64,000 bases of DNA from Amoebophrya sp. A120 (taxonomy: Eukaryota; Sar; Dinophyceae; Syndiniales; Amoebophryaceae): assembly GCA_905178155.1 (NCBI GenBank), contig CAJINV010000004.1, positions 6,972,358 to 7,036,357 of the forward strand, read 5' to 3'. The notes beneath the pieces are model-generated. The model saw only the letters and a list, made by a program, of their open reading frames with translations, searched no databases and was not told the DNA's origin. The position numbers and the translations under genes were made by a program. Positions 10,064-21,605 of this stretch are shown piece by piece. Position 1 is the first letter of the stretch; every line of letters starts with the position of its first letter.

Positions 10064-11907
10064 GTTCTTTATTTGGCGTCGGAGGTCGGAGTCGCTAAGA
10101 GATACGATAAGAAAACAGGTCGTTTTTTTCGGTGAAGCAATATTTGTTCGCAGTTTAAAAATAGTAGATTTTCGGTGTCGCCTGTTGGTATGCTTGGAGT
10201 TGGAAGAGATAAACCATGGACATACTTTGGTGAAACAAAATTGATCCAAAATCACTTCATATGCAGCCGGTGGTGAAAAAGATCCATACTCTGCAAGAAG
10301 AACGGGCGTGATCTTATTTACAGCACAGGAGTTCGAGTTTTTGTCTTATTGTTGTCCTTCTCCTTCGCGATAGCATCTCTTCGAGATCGAGATCGAGAAA
10401 CCATAAAAGCCAAAGCGAGCCATAAAGGAGTGAATGAGATTGTTTCAGCTTGTGCGGATCTGTAGATCGGTACAAACTCGTATCACAGGAAAAAGTGTAG
10501 ACGTAGACGGTTTTAAGAAAATGCAACAAAAAAATTTTGTGAGCACCCTAGAGGATATTACGAATGCCATAAGAACACGCACTCACATGGCTAGCTATTG
10601 CGGGACTCCTTTGTAGCTTAATTCATTTGCGCTAGCTTGTGCAAAAGGTCTGGGCGCCGTCCTGCCGATCCATCAAGTGCCGTTCGAGGAGACCTGTCTG
10701 GACAACCACTGTTCCTGGCCCGGGGTTGTAACGCCCCAGAAACAGGCCGGCTGGGTGGAGTCTGCAACTTTCCGGCTGAGAGTCAGGCAATTCTCCGGCG
10801 GGAACGTCAGCAGGGTTTCCCTGCGAGAGGGCTGGGCCGCCGCAAATAAGGCGCTAACCCAGTTGGCGGAGGCGAAGCTGATTGACAGTGAAGCGATGCG
10901 CCTGCTCACGGCTCGCAAAACCCTCGCAAAGCCCTGGCGAACTGTGTTGATTGTCTCTAGGGAATTCGTCTGCTGTTCAAATTTTGCGACTTATCTGCTC
11001 ACCATTTTGAACAAAAAAACCGGAGCTCGGAAATTTTGCCTGCCTCCAAGGCCAAATTTCCAAGGTACCCCAAAAACCGTCTACATCGACACTAGACTGC
11101 ATGGCATGGTCCATGTAGACGGTCAAAAAGTGGCCCTGACCAACAAAAAACCCCAGAAAAACCGTCTACGTCGCATCTAGACTGCGTGCTATGGTCGATT
11201 CAGGAGCTCCAAAAGGGTCGCCAGTCCCGGGACCCCGTTTTGGAAGGGCCGAGTCGACCATAGCAGGCAGTCTGGAGGCGACGTAGACGGTTTTTTGCAG
11301 ACGTGGCTTTTTTGAGCTCAAAATGGTGCCAGATGAACACTTTTTTCTGCCGGTCTCGGGGAGACCCTGAAAAACCGTCTACATCGCATATAGACTGCAT
11401 GCTATGGTCGACTCAGCCCTTCCAAAACGGAGTGAGTGAGATTGTGTGACCTTGTGTGGATCTGTAGATCGGTACAAACTCGGAGCAAACAGGGGAGAGC
11501 GCGACCGCAAACGCAGCAGTAAGCTACATCTTCAGCAAGTAGACACTTCTTGCATGCTCTGTCTCGTCCCTTAAGTTTTTATATATGTCGCAGTCGCTGC
11601 TGGATAATCTTAATCAATAAATTATAAAAGTCATAAAGTGGTAGAGCTCGACGCCGACCCCGAGCTCGTTCACAACTTCAATGTTGAACTTGCTGACGCA
11701 GTCACGAAGCTGATCGTGACCAAGAAGAAAAAGCCGGCCTCAATATTGGCTCTAACTATCTGCTACAGTTTTTTCTTTTCACATATTCGTCGGCTGATAT
11801 CTTCATCTCCAGGAGCTGGACCATCTCGGCTAATATGGTCTCCTCACGTCGTTGATGACAGGTGCATTTATAATGTGCTGTTGGCTCCACAACCCGTAGT
11901 AGTGGCG
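10064..11907. other. Intergenic region with repeat element
   Basis: The left part has the LSM6 promoter. The middle is the repeat complex at 10428-11482, listed separately. A plus-strand frame at 10677-11180 (167 codons, including SLREGWAAANKALTQLAEAK) lies inside that complex and has no recognised domain. A short plus-strand stretch from 11638 (VELDADPELVHNFNVELADA) also reads like coding sequence but is only about 40 codons before it degenerates. Confidence 0.4.
10428..11482. repeat. ~1-kb repeat unit bounded by direct repeats, with internal hairpin
   Basis: Positions 10428-10480 and 11429-11482 are direct repeats sharing ATCTGTAGATCGGTACAAAC. Inside are several copies of a motif around AAACCGTCTACRTCG and ATAGACTGCATGCTATGGTC: near 11073, 11157, 11251 (inverted) and 11370. 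The arms 11235-11296 and 11369-11430 form a long inverted repeat with a loop of about 72 bases. This looks like a mobile or recombination-derived element unrelated to the introners, lying between genes. Confidence 0.6.
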
Positions 11908-13871
11908 TCACCTCCCCTCGGCATCTCCCACCAGAAACTTCCCCGCCAATCTTACCATCTCCACGTCCATCTTCCGGAACATTTTCTCCCGCTGCTGCAA
12001 CTTCACCTGCTTCAACAACTCCTGCCCCTGCGCCAATGCCACCGTGTCTTTCGCCGGATTTATTTCGGCAAGGGAGAGCATTTTCCACTCCGCGTCCCGT
12101 CCGCTCATCTGTGCATGCGCGAGCGAGCGGATCTCCGCGTATTTTTGCTTCTCTTCCTTGGGGAAGTCAAACAGAACGGACAGGCAGTAGCCTTCGTAGC
12201 CGAAAATCCGCATGTTGCACGGGAGGAAGAAATTGCAATCTTCGAGGAGTTTGAATTTCTTCTCCAGTGTGTCCTGGACGATTTTTTTCCTCTTGCTAGC
12301 CGGCATTTTCTGAAAAAATTCCGCCTCTACTCCTGCTTCCATGAAATAGTCGATTTTGCCCTGTATTTCGTCGCTCTGCTCTAGGAAGTCGTCCCAGTTG
12401 GCGTTTTGTTTGGTTCTTTTCCGAGCCGCCTCACTGCAGCTTTTACCCTCCGTGTTATTTTTTGCAGTCGTCCCCGGCGAGCACATATCGCGGCGGTCAC
12501 CGAGGGCGCGAGAGGATCCAATACCATTTTTTCCGCTCGGATTACTACACACCTCGCACTGGCAGGTGAAGCCCATGGTTTGTTGGCACCATTGCAGGCG
12601 GGTCTTTCTGTCGCTCTCCATGATGTCGACGTCCATGTAGCAGATGCAAATTTCCTCCTCCGGCTCGATGTCGCGAATGGCGACAATGACGACCTTCCCA
12701 TTGACAGCACTTCTGCTCGGCTCGGCTAAAATTTTTGCTCCTCCTGCTTCATCATCAACAGCGTCGCTCGATGAAGAAACATTACCTGACGTCGGCGCCG
12801 CACCTTCTTGGTCATAATGCCAGGTGTAAACCGCGTTCGGCCGGCAGCTGTGGTTGAACCTCGGGACGATTTCCGTGCAGAGGGCCATGTCTTCCTCTTC
12901 TTGGACCTGACTGTGGTGCCCATTTTCATCCGCAACCACCCGATAACACGACGGCCCGGGCACCGCGTTGGACCAGAATTTTGCGGACAGGCGTACGGAA
13001 ACGCTCTCTTCGTACCGTTTCGCTGGCACGCCGACCGATTTCCCAAAATCGCTGAGCTGCAGGATCTTCTCCTGTAGGGTTGGTTTCCGGTCGTGGTCGT
13101 GGTCGTGCTGCTCCTCCCCTGGAAGCGTGCTCTGCTGCTGTTGTTTTTGTTTCTCTCCACCATCCTCGCGGGTGGTGGAACAAGTTCTTGTAGAATTTCC
13201 AGAGCTCCTCCTACAGATAATTTCTCGGTCCACAAACTCCAGCATTTTCTCGTCAGTAATCATTTTCGCCATGTTAAATTTGTTCCTTCCCTGGATCACA
13301 CAGGATTGCTCGTTATGCATTGCAAATATGTCTGGGTCTCGAAAGTAGCAACTTGTCATGCTAAATCCGAATCATGCAAATGCAAAACTCTGTGTTGCAT
13401 GAGTGCCAAAGGCTGTCTACTTTCGACCAAGTTGGGAGGGAGTTTCTCATGCAGGAGAGGCACGGCAGAGACCTCACAGAGTCTGTCATGCTAGGTCTCG
13501 CATTGTTCCGGACCTCATGGGTCATGGAAAACCTGCATGACAAGTGTACCCGCTTCCAGACCCAGCCATTTTTGCATGTGATACTCGTAGGGCAGGATCG
13601 ATTTCGGCTGCTCCGCCACGACAATCTCCCCCCGCTTGATGGAATCCGTCGCGAAAACGCCTTTTCCTTTATTCGGAATGTCGGCGACAGTGATTTTGGT
13701 TGCGCCAGTCGTGGCTGCCGCGCTAGGTGGACGAGGACTCTTCTCTTTATAATTCCCTCCATGGCTTTCTGGCGCCGCTGGTTCCGTCGGGGATGGCGCA
13801 GGAGTCGCCTCGGATGCGGATGCTGTAGTACAGGAGCGCTGGGAGGTTTTGGAAAAAAGGGAAGAGCTCAT
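11908..13871 (-). CDS. SET-domain (SMYD-like) protein-lysine methyltransferase, second copy
   Basis: Predicted 562-residue methyltransferase encoded by exons 13584-13871 and 11908-13308. I chose the ATG at 13871 (MSSSLFSKTS). The SET start is KGKGVFATDSIKRGEIVVAEQP (about 68-89), and the catalytic part includes FNHSCRPNAVYTW near 245, EEEICICYMDVDIM near 315 and the post-SET cluster FTCQCEVC near 345. No MYND finger is visible between the SET halves, unlike the gene at 6533-8825. The C-terminal 200 residues are helical and charged. A single family A introner interrupts it (LPYE joined to QSCVIQG). The two SET genes on either side of LSM6 suggest an old local duplication that has diverged strongly; this is inference. 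Confidence 0.82.
13314..13583. mobile_element. Introner element, family A
   Basis: Starts TATGCATTGCAAATATG, ends TTTTTGCATGTGATA. Perfect duplication CTCGT. The only intron of the second SET gene. Confidence 0.92.
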
Positions 13872-16167
13872 TCTTGCGAAATCAAATGAGGAAAATTTTG
13901 GACCTTTATGGGATGAAAAATTGATGGAGTGGTTAGGGAAGTAGAAAAAAAGTTTTGTAAAGCGAAAAATCAATGAGAGTAGATTTTCAGCGAAACTCGA
14001 CTTGATTCCAAACCTCCTGCTGGCATCACATTTACTTTATTCGGACATAGATCAACAAAACGTTCGTAATATAGAATTAAGCGTCGCAGGTGAACATCGA
14101 AGTGTGGAATGAAATTTCTGATCTTGTGGCTTCATCGTCATTTGAAAACATGTCGATGCGGATCCACTCGGTGGGAACGTGAAAGGTTCAATCGTGTTGA
14201 TCCAGGATAAGCTTTCGCCCATGATCAAAAGACTTTGCTCGCCCCGCTGCAATTCGAGTCAAGAAAGAGAGACTATCGTAAGAAAATACTACTTTCTTGC
14301 GATGAAGTAGTTCACGACTTCAAATTGGCGGTCTAGGAAATGCGGAACCGCTGAATGTGAATCTGGTCAAGTGCAAGGAAATTCACCAGGAAATGAAAAA
14401 TGCAAAAGCAAATTCGTTCTGGCATTCGTACTTATTTATCTTAGGCGCCGGAGCTTGGTGATTATCTCTCCGACTGAGATGAAAAAAACCAAGGCTTCTA
14501 TGGAACTTGTTGCATACTCTGTCTCCGAGTCGGACCGCGTGTGTCGTGAAAACTCTTTCAGCTTTTGCGATCTCTACATTTCGCGAACGAAACCTGAAAA
14601 GCTGAAAAACTGAACCCAAGAGGTTGTAGGCAGAGGAGCACGTTTAATATCTGCTCTGGGTCTACTCGTCCTCTGCTCAGCTGACCGCTTTTCTTGTACT
14701 ATTTTTCATTGTAGGTTTCTGGAACAAGAGTTTGGAATCAATGTCTTGGGAACTTAATGCAAGATGAGGCGCATGCGCTTTCTTTTGCTTTCTTGACCTG
14801 AAAACACGACATATTTCTCGAGAGTCTTGCCTTTGCTCTGTCTACTGGTCACGTACAAAGGGCAGAACACAAAAATCAAAACACATCAAGCCTATTTTTT
14901 CAATTCGAATCCCCATCGTGTGGTGTTGTTTTTGTTTTTCTTCTTTTTTCAAATCTCTAAATCATCATCATCGTCTTTTTCAGATCTGTCATGCAGTTTT
15001 TGGGTCATGTACTCGAGAGCTGTTAACAAACGGGCTCGAGTGGTAATCTAACCGCGCCTACCGTGAATTCTTTAAGCGCACGACATAACCCTGGGAGACG
15101 ATTGCGTGACAATTTCAACGAGCTAAATATTTGAAGACGCACTTTAAACTCTATAGAAAGCGACATAGTAGCATTGCACGACCTTTTTTGCGCGATCAAT
15201 TTCATACGAAAGACCGACATCCTGTTCTTCCTTCCTTCTGCTACGAGCCGATTTCTTTGAGTTGCATTTTCATCTACGATTTGTAAAAAAAGTTCTGTTC
15301 CGAATTTGTGCTGTGGGTCCTTCGAAATTTGCATATACAGGTTTGCGTTTTTGATGTGAGCATTTTAGTTCCAGTGTGCATTGACCGATCGAGATTTACA
15401 TTTTTTGAAACACAGTTGTCGCTCTAGGTACGACGTGATCCGAAAAAATCATCGATGTCTTTTACACTCTATCTCATACCGTTTCCTACCTTTAAATAAA
15501 TCAAAAAATCATACACGTAGTGCTGTTTATATATCTATTCCTCGGTGATTTTTGTTTTGCATGTGCTTGGTCTCTTCGCTCTTTAGTTCTTCAAGAAAGT
15601 TTCCAGCCGCCCGCAGGTCAGACGCCAGATTTATAAATAAAACTTACAAGAACATTGCAGTGTCTAGATAGATCTCCTTCTTTTTCGTTCTCTAAAATCC
15701 ACTACCATCTTTTCAACTTTCCCTCCAGTTCCCCCTCTTTGGCTTTTTACAGCTCCTCCATCTTCGACGGCAGCTGATCCTTCAAATGCAAGTATCCCAT
15801 TAACAGCACCGCGTTGATGATGAAAATACGACGAACAATGAAATAAAGCACAGATGACAGCTTAGCTTTTTGAAATAAGTAGGGGTAGGTCTGTTTAGAA
15901 TAAAAGGAGGATAAAAATTGGGCGTCAGTGTCTTCTTGATTGATATAAAAAAAAGCCGGGGCCGATATTTCTTCTGCATTTTCGACCTAGTTTGGTACTC
16001 AGTGTCAGTTCGGGTAGTTGTATTGATTTTTTCAGCTTTCGCTTGCCAGCTAAGGAAGTAGTACTGCGCGACTGGGCAAGATGGCTTTAGTCACCGCCGG
16101 CTCTCACCGCCTCTCATGCGATTTCGCACTTGCTTCAAACCGCATTCCGACGAGAAAGTGAAAGATT
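13872..16167. other. Intergenic region, 2.3 kb
   Basis: Between the second SET gene and the stop of the TPR-RING gene. Only short frames without recognisable domains are present on either strand (for example minus 14052-14252 and 15023-15334). Composition is more A/T-rich than in the genes. I see no inverted-repeat element or RNA gene. Confidence 0.4.
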
Positions 16168-18081
16168 TCAACCTTCCTCTACTTCATACGACAACCGAAT
16201 AAGCTCCTCCGCCGCCTCAACCTCGTCTTCTCCGATGTATTTCTGGCGCCCGCAGTCAAAAAAGTTCGCAACGATCCATCCCGGGTACTTTTCAGAAAAC
16301 AGAGTGTCCCCAAGCCATATCTGGGGAGGAAACGGATCGCGGCAAGTTGGACAGATTTTACGAGCACTACCCATCCCTGAATGGGTGGAGTCGCTGCAGA
16401 CATACTGATGCAGACATTCCAGGCAGACCGCGTGGTTGCATTCGAGGACGTAAGCTTTATTTCTCCTCTTGCTGATGATCGCCTGTGGACCGAAATGTAG
16501 GTCGTGGCCGGAGTCAAATTGCGCCGTGGCCGCGGTCGCTGTTATACCACTTGAGGACGTCGACGGAAGGACACTTGTTTCAGCGACTTCTTCTTCATCC
16601 GGAGAGAGCGAGAAGGATTTCATGCACATGGGGCACTCCTCGTTAATTGCGACCCGCCGGAAAGCATCGGCGTCATCGAAGATGTTCGCAAGGTCCCGTC
16701 GTGCGCTATTTACAAATCGTTGCGTGACGCCCCTGCATACCGAGGCGTCACCCAAAGTCACAACCTGCTGACAAAGGTTCATGGCTTCCTCAGACAACGT
16801 ATCTGCCACAGTCTGACTGCATCCGGGATTGCGTTTTTGTAACAAAATGAGTCGCCGCACCTCTGCAACATCCATGACGAGCGCGTAGATGGAGGAAGGA
16901 TTACCTCCCCGCGCTCGGCTCTCTGCGAACAACTGTTTCTGCTCTTCCACCGTTGGCGGCATTTTCAACCAACTCCATGGACTGCGTCCACATTCCAAAA
17001 ATGGCTGTTCGAGGATGTCAATTGCGAGCCGAAGCTCCGTTGCCGCTCCTTCAAGGTCACACGTCGGTGCCTTGCACTTCTTCCTCGCTTCGAAATTCAA
17101 AAACGCGTTGGCGGCATCCACGTGCTTCTTGGCTTGTTTGAGGGAAGCATGCCCCTGGAATGCAGGCGAGTCGAGTAAAGTTGGATCAAGATTTTCAACC
17201 TGAGCTACCAATGTCCTCTCCTTCTCGCGCATGCCGTTTTGCTGGTAGAGAAACCGCAAATTCTTGATAGTGTTACCAGCGATGGTTTCTATTGGGTTGA
17301 TTCGAGCCGGCTGGTTTTTCCTGGAGGGGCGGAGGGACGAGAGGAGGAGCTGCGTCAGCTGTTCGAAACGTTTGATAGCAGTAGCGTCATCATCACGCCG
17401 GAGAACGATGCGCAGATCCGCTTTCGTGAACAACATCCAGAAGTATGCTGCTTCGCCCTCAAAACTCTTCAACAGCTTGGCTACTTGGCCAGCATCAGCA
17501 TCCGGCTGTTGTGCTCTCGCTCGGCAAATATACATCTGCTCGATCTCCTCTACTTCAGAAAGCGCTTCCGATAGCATTCCGGCCGTTGCTAGGACGTTGC
17601 TGACGGCGTGCATGCTGGTCTTTGCCTTCAGCGAATTCTCCACGTCCGGAACATAGTTCCCCAGCTCTTCGTTCAGCTTGACCATGGGCCCGCGAAGCTG
17701 CAACATCCCCTTTGCTCCTACTTCTACTAGGTCCGTCTCGCCTGCGGCGCTCCACCAACTGAACATCTTGTGCGCTTTGAGTAGCACCTTCAGCGCCTCT
17801 TCTTTCTTCCCAACGCCGACAAGCGCGTCGGCTTTCCGCTTGTATGCCTTCGCGTATAAACAGTTGATCTCGATGCTGCGATCAGCGTCCTGCAGTGCCT
17901 CGTCGTATCGTTTCAGTTCCAAATACGCCTGCGCGCGGTTGCTAAATCCGACTTCATCGTTGGGGTTAGCTGCCAAAAATTTGTCGAAGAAGGGAAGCGA
18001 CTCGGAAAACCGCTTTTCCTTGAAGAGACGCACCGCCGCTGCACCATCAGATGCGATGTTCGCTGAAGCAGGAGAGGGCAT
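16168..18081 (-). CDS. TPR and RING-finger protein (putative E3 ubiquitin ligase)
   Basis: Single-exon gene of 637 codons, ATG at 18081. Residues about 10-112 are three tetratricopeptide repeats (RLFKEKRFSESLPFFDKFL; GFSNRAQAYLELKRYDEALQ; AKAYKRKADALVGVGKKEEA), the arrangement seen in Hsp70/Hsp90 co-chaperones. The middle is helical without a named domain. The C-terminus has a RING-type zinc finger: CPMCMKSF near 483, CNHAVCLECLHQYVC near 548 and CPTCRDPFPP near 579, with a roughly 60-residue insertion between the first two zinc ligand pairs. The combination suggests a chaperone-linked or free-standing ubiquitin ligase that recruits substrate through TPRs; the substrate is unknown. No introner or other intron interrupts it, unusual for this window. 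Confidence 0.8.
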   Translation of the reverse strand: MPSPASANIASDGAAAVRLFKEKRFSESLPFFDKFLAANPNDEVGFSNRAQAYLELKRYDEALQDADRSIEINCLYAKAYKRKADALVGVGKKEEALKVLLKAHKMFSWWSAAGETDLVEVGAKGMLQLRGPMVKLNEELGNYVPDVENSLKAKTSMHAVSNVLATAGMLSEALSEVEEIEQMYICRARAQQPDADAGQVAKLLKSFEGEAAYFWMLFTKADLRIVLRRDDDATAIKRFEQLTQLLLSSLRPSRKNQPARINPIETIAGNTIKNLRFLYQQNGMREKERTLVAQVENLDPTLLDSPAFQGHASLKQAKKHVDAANAFLNFEARKKCKAPTCDLEGAATELRLAIDILEQPFLECGRSPWSWLKMPPTVEEQKQLFAESRARGGNPSSIYALVMDVAEVRRLILLQKRNPGCSQTVADTLSEEAMNLCQQVVTLGDASVCRGVTQRFVNSARRDLANIFDDADAFRRVAINEECPMCMKSFSLSPDEEEVAETSVLPSTSSSGITATAATAQFDSGHDLHFGPQAIISKRRNKAYVLECNHAVCLECLHQYVCSDSTHSGMGSARKICPTCRDPFPPQIWLGDTLFSEKYPGWIVANFFDCGRQKYIGEDEVEAAEELIRLSYEVEEG

Positions 18082-19702
18082 GTTGAAAATGAAAAATCGG
18101 GCTCCTTCTCCTTTGGGATTATTGAAGTCAGGTGGTACAACGAGTACGAGATACGCTTACGTGGGTTCTTTCCTACGACCTTAACCTTGCGGCGATTAAG
18201 GCGAACCGTCGTAGACAGTGATAGAGCAAGAGGTCGTAGTACGGATTAAAGAAACTGCTTAAAAATCTGTACAATCAAGAACTGTTGACCACGGTGTCTG
18301 CCTCGGACTCGGTCGGTCTGTGAAAATGGAAAATAAACAAACGTATAACATTGTCAGCCTCAGCCAAGTGGTAGTCGTTTCTATCAAGATCTCTTTCACA
18401 AATAGAAATACTTCTTTTTTTTTTTTTTATATACAAATCACAAAGATAACGCAGCGAAATATCACATAGACAACTTCAGATCGGAAAAAGAGGTGATCCA
18501 GGCTCGTCGTCCTTGTTCTATCGCAGCATCGTATTCGTGGTCCGTAAGTGCCATCTGACCCCTTCGCCTTGCGGCTCCAGACTGCTCGCCTCTTCTCCTC
18601 GCGACATGCTACAGTTGTTCACATGGTCAGCAGGCGGTGAGTCACACCACCGAGTTGCCTCCAACCTCGCTGCGCAAGAGAGTCGACAACTGTAGTGATG
18701 CAACAACACAGGTGCTATGTTGCTCTTCCTTTTTTCGGTGGTGTTTCTGTACCTGTTCCTACTGCCCGCTGCACCGCCCCGTCTGCCTCCTATCTACACT
18801 AAAGGTCGGGAAAAAGAATCTCACACTTGTAAGTTTTTAAGAATCAATTTGGGGATCCTGAAGTGTCATGACATGCATGACTGGGCGTGGCGCAAAAAAC
18901 AACCGCGAAGTACTGACAGCTATTTTGAATTATCACACAGGAGGAAGGTAGAGCCGGAGGGACTTCTAGTGTCAATATACATATACATCTTTACTTTGGT
19001 TGTAGTGCCGTACTTTTGTATGTTCATATTTATTATTAGTTTGCTTTTTTTTGAAACTTCTCTTCTTATCTCAAGCAACTCATACGCTCCTTCCTGTATC
19101 CACCTCTTCCTGCTAGCTACTCATCGCAGTTGCCGTATTTGCATGCGTCCTGAAATACTTCTAGCAGTGCACGTGCACTACTTCAGCGATACGAAGAAGA
19201 AGAGAAGCCACGCACGTCTGTGACCGCTCGCTATTGATATTGCTGGTGTCTCGTATCGGATCGTCATGGCTTTATTATTATTTGCGGCGCCACTTCCAAA
19301 ATGTCAAGGTGAACACGATCGGATGTGCGTAGTTTATATTGCGTGTTGATGAGACTAGAATGAGAATGACGCTGATTTTTCAGATTCTTATTGAAGAGAA
19401 ATGAAGCTGGCACATTGTGCTGCTCTGCTTGTGTTTTGAAACGCCTTCTGTGCGAGGGAGATGCGGGTCCGGGTAAGTGAACAGCGGCCGCAAAGGAAAA
19501 CCCCTATGCGTTCGCACTGTGCTTGTATATGGGGATCGATCACTACAACTTCCACATGCCGCTGGCTTTGTTGTAATTCTCTCGAAGAGCAAGGACAACA
19601 ATAGAAGCGTGTTGTCAGCGCAGCAACAGCACGCAGTCGAATATCGCATCTGCGTCACGCTCACCAAAACGCCAACATAGCATACTTGCGTCCACCAACA
19701 TC
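18082..19702. other. Intergenic region, 1.6 kb
   Basis: A poly-T tract lies at about 18415-18430. A hydrophobic plus-strand frame at 18717-19223 is low-complexity and has no family resemblance. No gene, RNA or mobile element can be supported. Confidence 0.4.
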
Positions 19703-20818
19703 TCAGTGTTCCTTCACCAAAACGCAGCAGCTGGGGCAAATCGCCAACACCGCTTGTCCGAGCTGGTTTCGCGACTTGTCGAAAAAGTCTTTCGGGGTTT
19801 CGACCTTCTTTTGAATCCCGCAATCCTTACACTGAATCCACATCTCCTCTACCCGGCAGGAACTTACTTTCTTCGGCGGTATGCTTGGTGGTGGTGCTTG
19901 AACTGGATCTGGAGCCGATAGTTGTACTGAGTTCTTTCCTGGATGAGGAAGATGAGCGGCAGGTCCCTGTGTTTGATCTTCTGCTTCAGCGCCACCACCG
20001 ACAGTCATGGAGACTTTCATGCCTGTCGATGATGCATCTCCATCGCCATCACCTCGGCCGCCCGGATGAAATCCACCGCTGGTGCCGATGCTGGTACTAC
20101 TATTGCCACTTGTGGTCCTCGCACTGCTGTCAACGGCGTTTGCAAACTTCGTCCCTAAATTGACCGTGGACAGATAAAACAGCCTTTTCCGGTGCTTTTC
20201 CTGCAGTGGCCCGAACATGGAGAAGAAGGGAACGCCCCGCTCAGAGAAGGCCTGGATGATTTCGTTCGGAATCTTCTGGGGGTCATGGAGGTGGCGCAGA
20301 ATCCCCTGGTCTTTTTCCGCCTCGGTGAGGAGAGAACTTGTTTTCCCGTCAGGCGGGTCGCAACCGGAACAATCGTCGCAGTTGGAAAAGAAACGCTTGG
20401 TCGTGTAGTTTTGGTGTAAAAATTGAGCAGGGATTCGGGTCGTGTTATTTGACACGATAGAAGATGGAGGCTGTGTAACGATGCTTGATGCAATCCTGCT
20501 GGCCTTTGGATGATGATCATTCTCACAACGTGAACGTATCGGCATCACGAGCAGTTGCCCGCGACGCAATCTTCCTTGTGGCCGCATCGATGTTGTACTA
20601 GTCTCGCTGTGAAACAAGCTCCTTCTGCTGCTGCTCGAAGCGAATGACGCGCTGGGTGGCGGTTTTTTGAAGGGCCAAGAAGTCGTCGACGTGTCTATCC
20701 CTGGCTGGAGGCAGGCACGAGGACCAAACGCCGTGTGCAGGTGCGACGCCCCCACGACAGGAACGAACTGCTTGAAGCTCGAAGAGGATGAGCTGCTACG
20801 AGCCACACTGCAGATCAT
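19703..20818 (-). CDS. Hypothetical Ser-rich protein with CxxC clusters
   Basis: A 371-codon single-exon frame from an ATG at 20818. I do not recognise the family. The N-terminal 130 residues are rich in Ser, Thr and Arg with few acids, which would fit an organelle-targeting presequence. A first Cys group (CDDCSGCD) is near residue 146. The central part has EKDQGILRHLHDPQKIPNEI and FSERGVPFFSMFGPLQEKHR, which look like a folded helical domain. After a Gly/Ser/Pro-rich linker the C-terminus has a likely zinc ribbon: CKDCGIQKKVETPKDFFDKS near 330 and CPSCC near 362. Length, codon pattern and the paired CxxC motifs support a real gene; function is unknown. Confidence 0.6.
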   Translation of the reverse strand: MICSVARSSSSSSSFKQFVPVVGASHLHTAFGPRACLQPGIDTSTTSWPFKKPPPSASFASSSSRRSLFHSETSTTSMRPQGRLRRGQLLVMPIRSRCENDHHPKASRIASSIVTQPPSSIVSNNTTRIPAQFLHQNYTTKRFFSNCDDCSGCDPPDGKTSSLLTEAEKDQGILRHLHDPQKIPNEIIQAFSERGVPFFSMFGPLQEKHRKRLFYLSTVNLGTKFANAVDSSARTTSGNSSTSIGTSGGFHPGGRGDGDGDASSTGMKVSMTVGGGAEAEDQTQGPAAHLPHPGKNSVQLSAPDPVQAPPPSIPPKKVSSCRVEEMWIQCKDCGIQKKVETPKDFFDKSRNQLGQAVLAICPSCCVLVKEH

Positions 20819-21605
20819 GTTTTAATTCGACCACCCGGAAAACATAAACAAGGAATGAGAAGGTCGGCAAATAAAAGCCAGAAACAAATTTCGAAACATT
20901 AGAAACGAGGGTACGTTAGAAACGACTAGAAAGAGATACATGATGCAGTTAAGTACAGGGTGTTCTCCAGTGGCGTGGGTCGGGCGCCTAGTATCTATGA
21001 TGTGCTCGGCATCGGGTAGACAATACAGGGATGGAGGGTCGGGAAAAGGTCTCTGATCATCCCGGTGTAGGTTTTCGGTGAAGTAGAGACACACGGCTAA
21101 CGAACCTACTAGAAATAACTTACGCTCCCTACAGCATAGCACTCAGCTCATTTCTATCTCTTTCACTCATTCCAAGAACATGTGGTCAAATAAACCGATT
21201 TTCGTATAATTTCATCCATTTTCATAATTGTAATATTTCGGGATGAACAAAAATGTTATTTCCGGTATTGGATCATCATCAACACCATATGAGATTCACA
21301 TTCACTACGCTCTTTTTGAAACTTCCTTCTGCACATTCACAACATTCCCAATCAATCTCCTTCCGCCATTCAACAATTGCATTTTGTTGTCACGTACCAG
21401 TTGTAGGTGTTGTAGGCACAGTTAAGCAGACGCCCCAGCTGCACGAGTGTCCGGCTGACGCTCGGAGTAGAGATGATGATGAAGTAGAGGACAATGTAGT
21501 TGCAAAGAAGTTCTGCAAATTGTAAAAAACTTCTTGGCTCAATCTTCACGACCTATCGAGAGAAGTGTCGGTGATGTGCAATATGGAGTGTAGATGCTGC
21601 CATTT
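20819..21605. other. Intergenic region
   Basis: Between the CxxC protein and the AlkB-like gene stop. Short frames only. No repeat element detected. Confidence 0.4.

Noticed and set aside
10677-11180. 167-codon plus-strand open frame with SLREGWAAANKALTQLAEAK
   Set aside because: It lies inside the repeat complex at 10428-11482 and its last third reads through repeat units. No family resemblance, and all real genes are on the other strand.
11638-12384. Plus-strand frame starting VELDADPELVHNFNVELADA
   Set aside because: Only about 40 codons look coding. The rest is the antisense of the second SET gene, so it is a shadow or at most a fragment.
18717-19223. Hydrophobic plus-strand frame of 168 codons
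   Set aside because: Low-complexity Phe/Leu/Ile sequence from an A/T-rich stretch; no domain and opposite strand to all genes.
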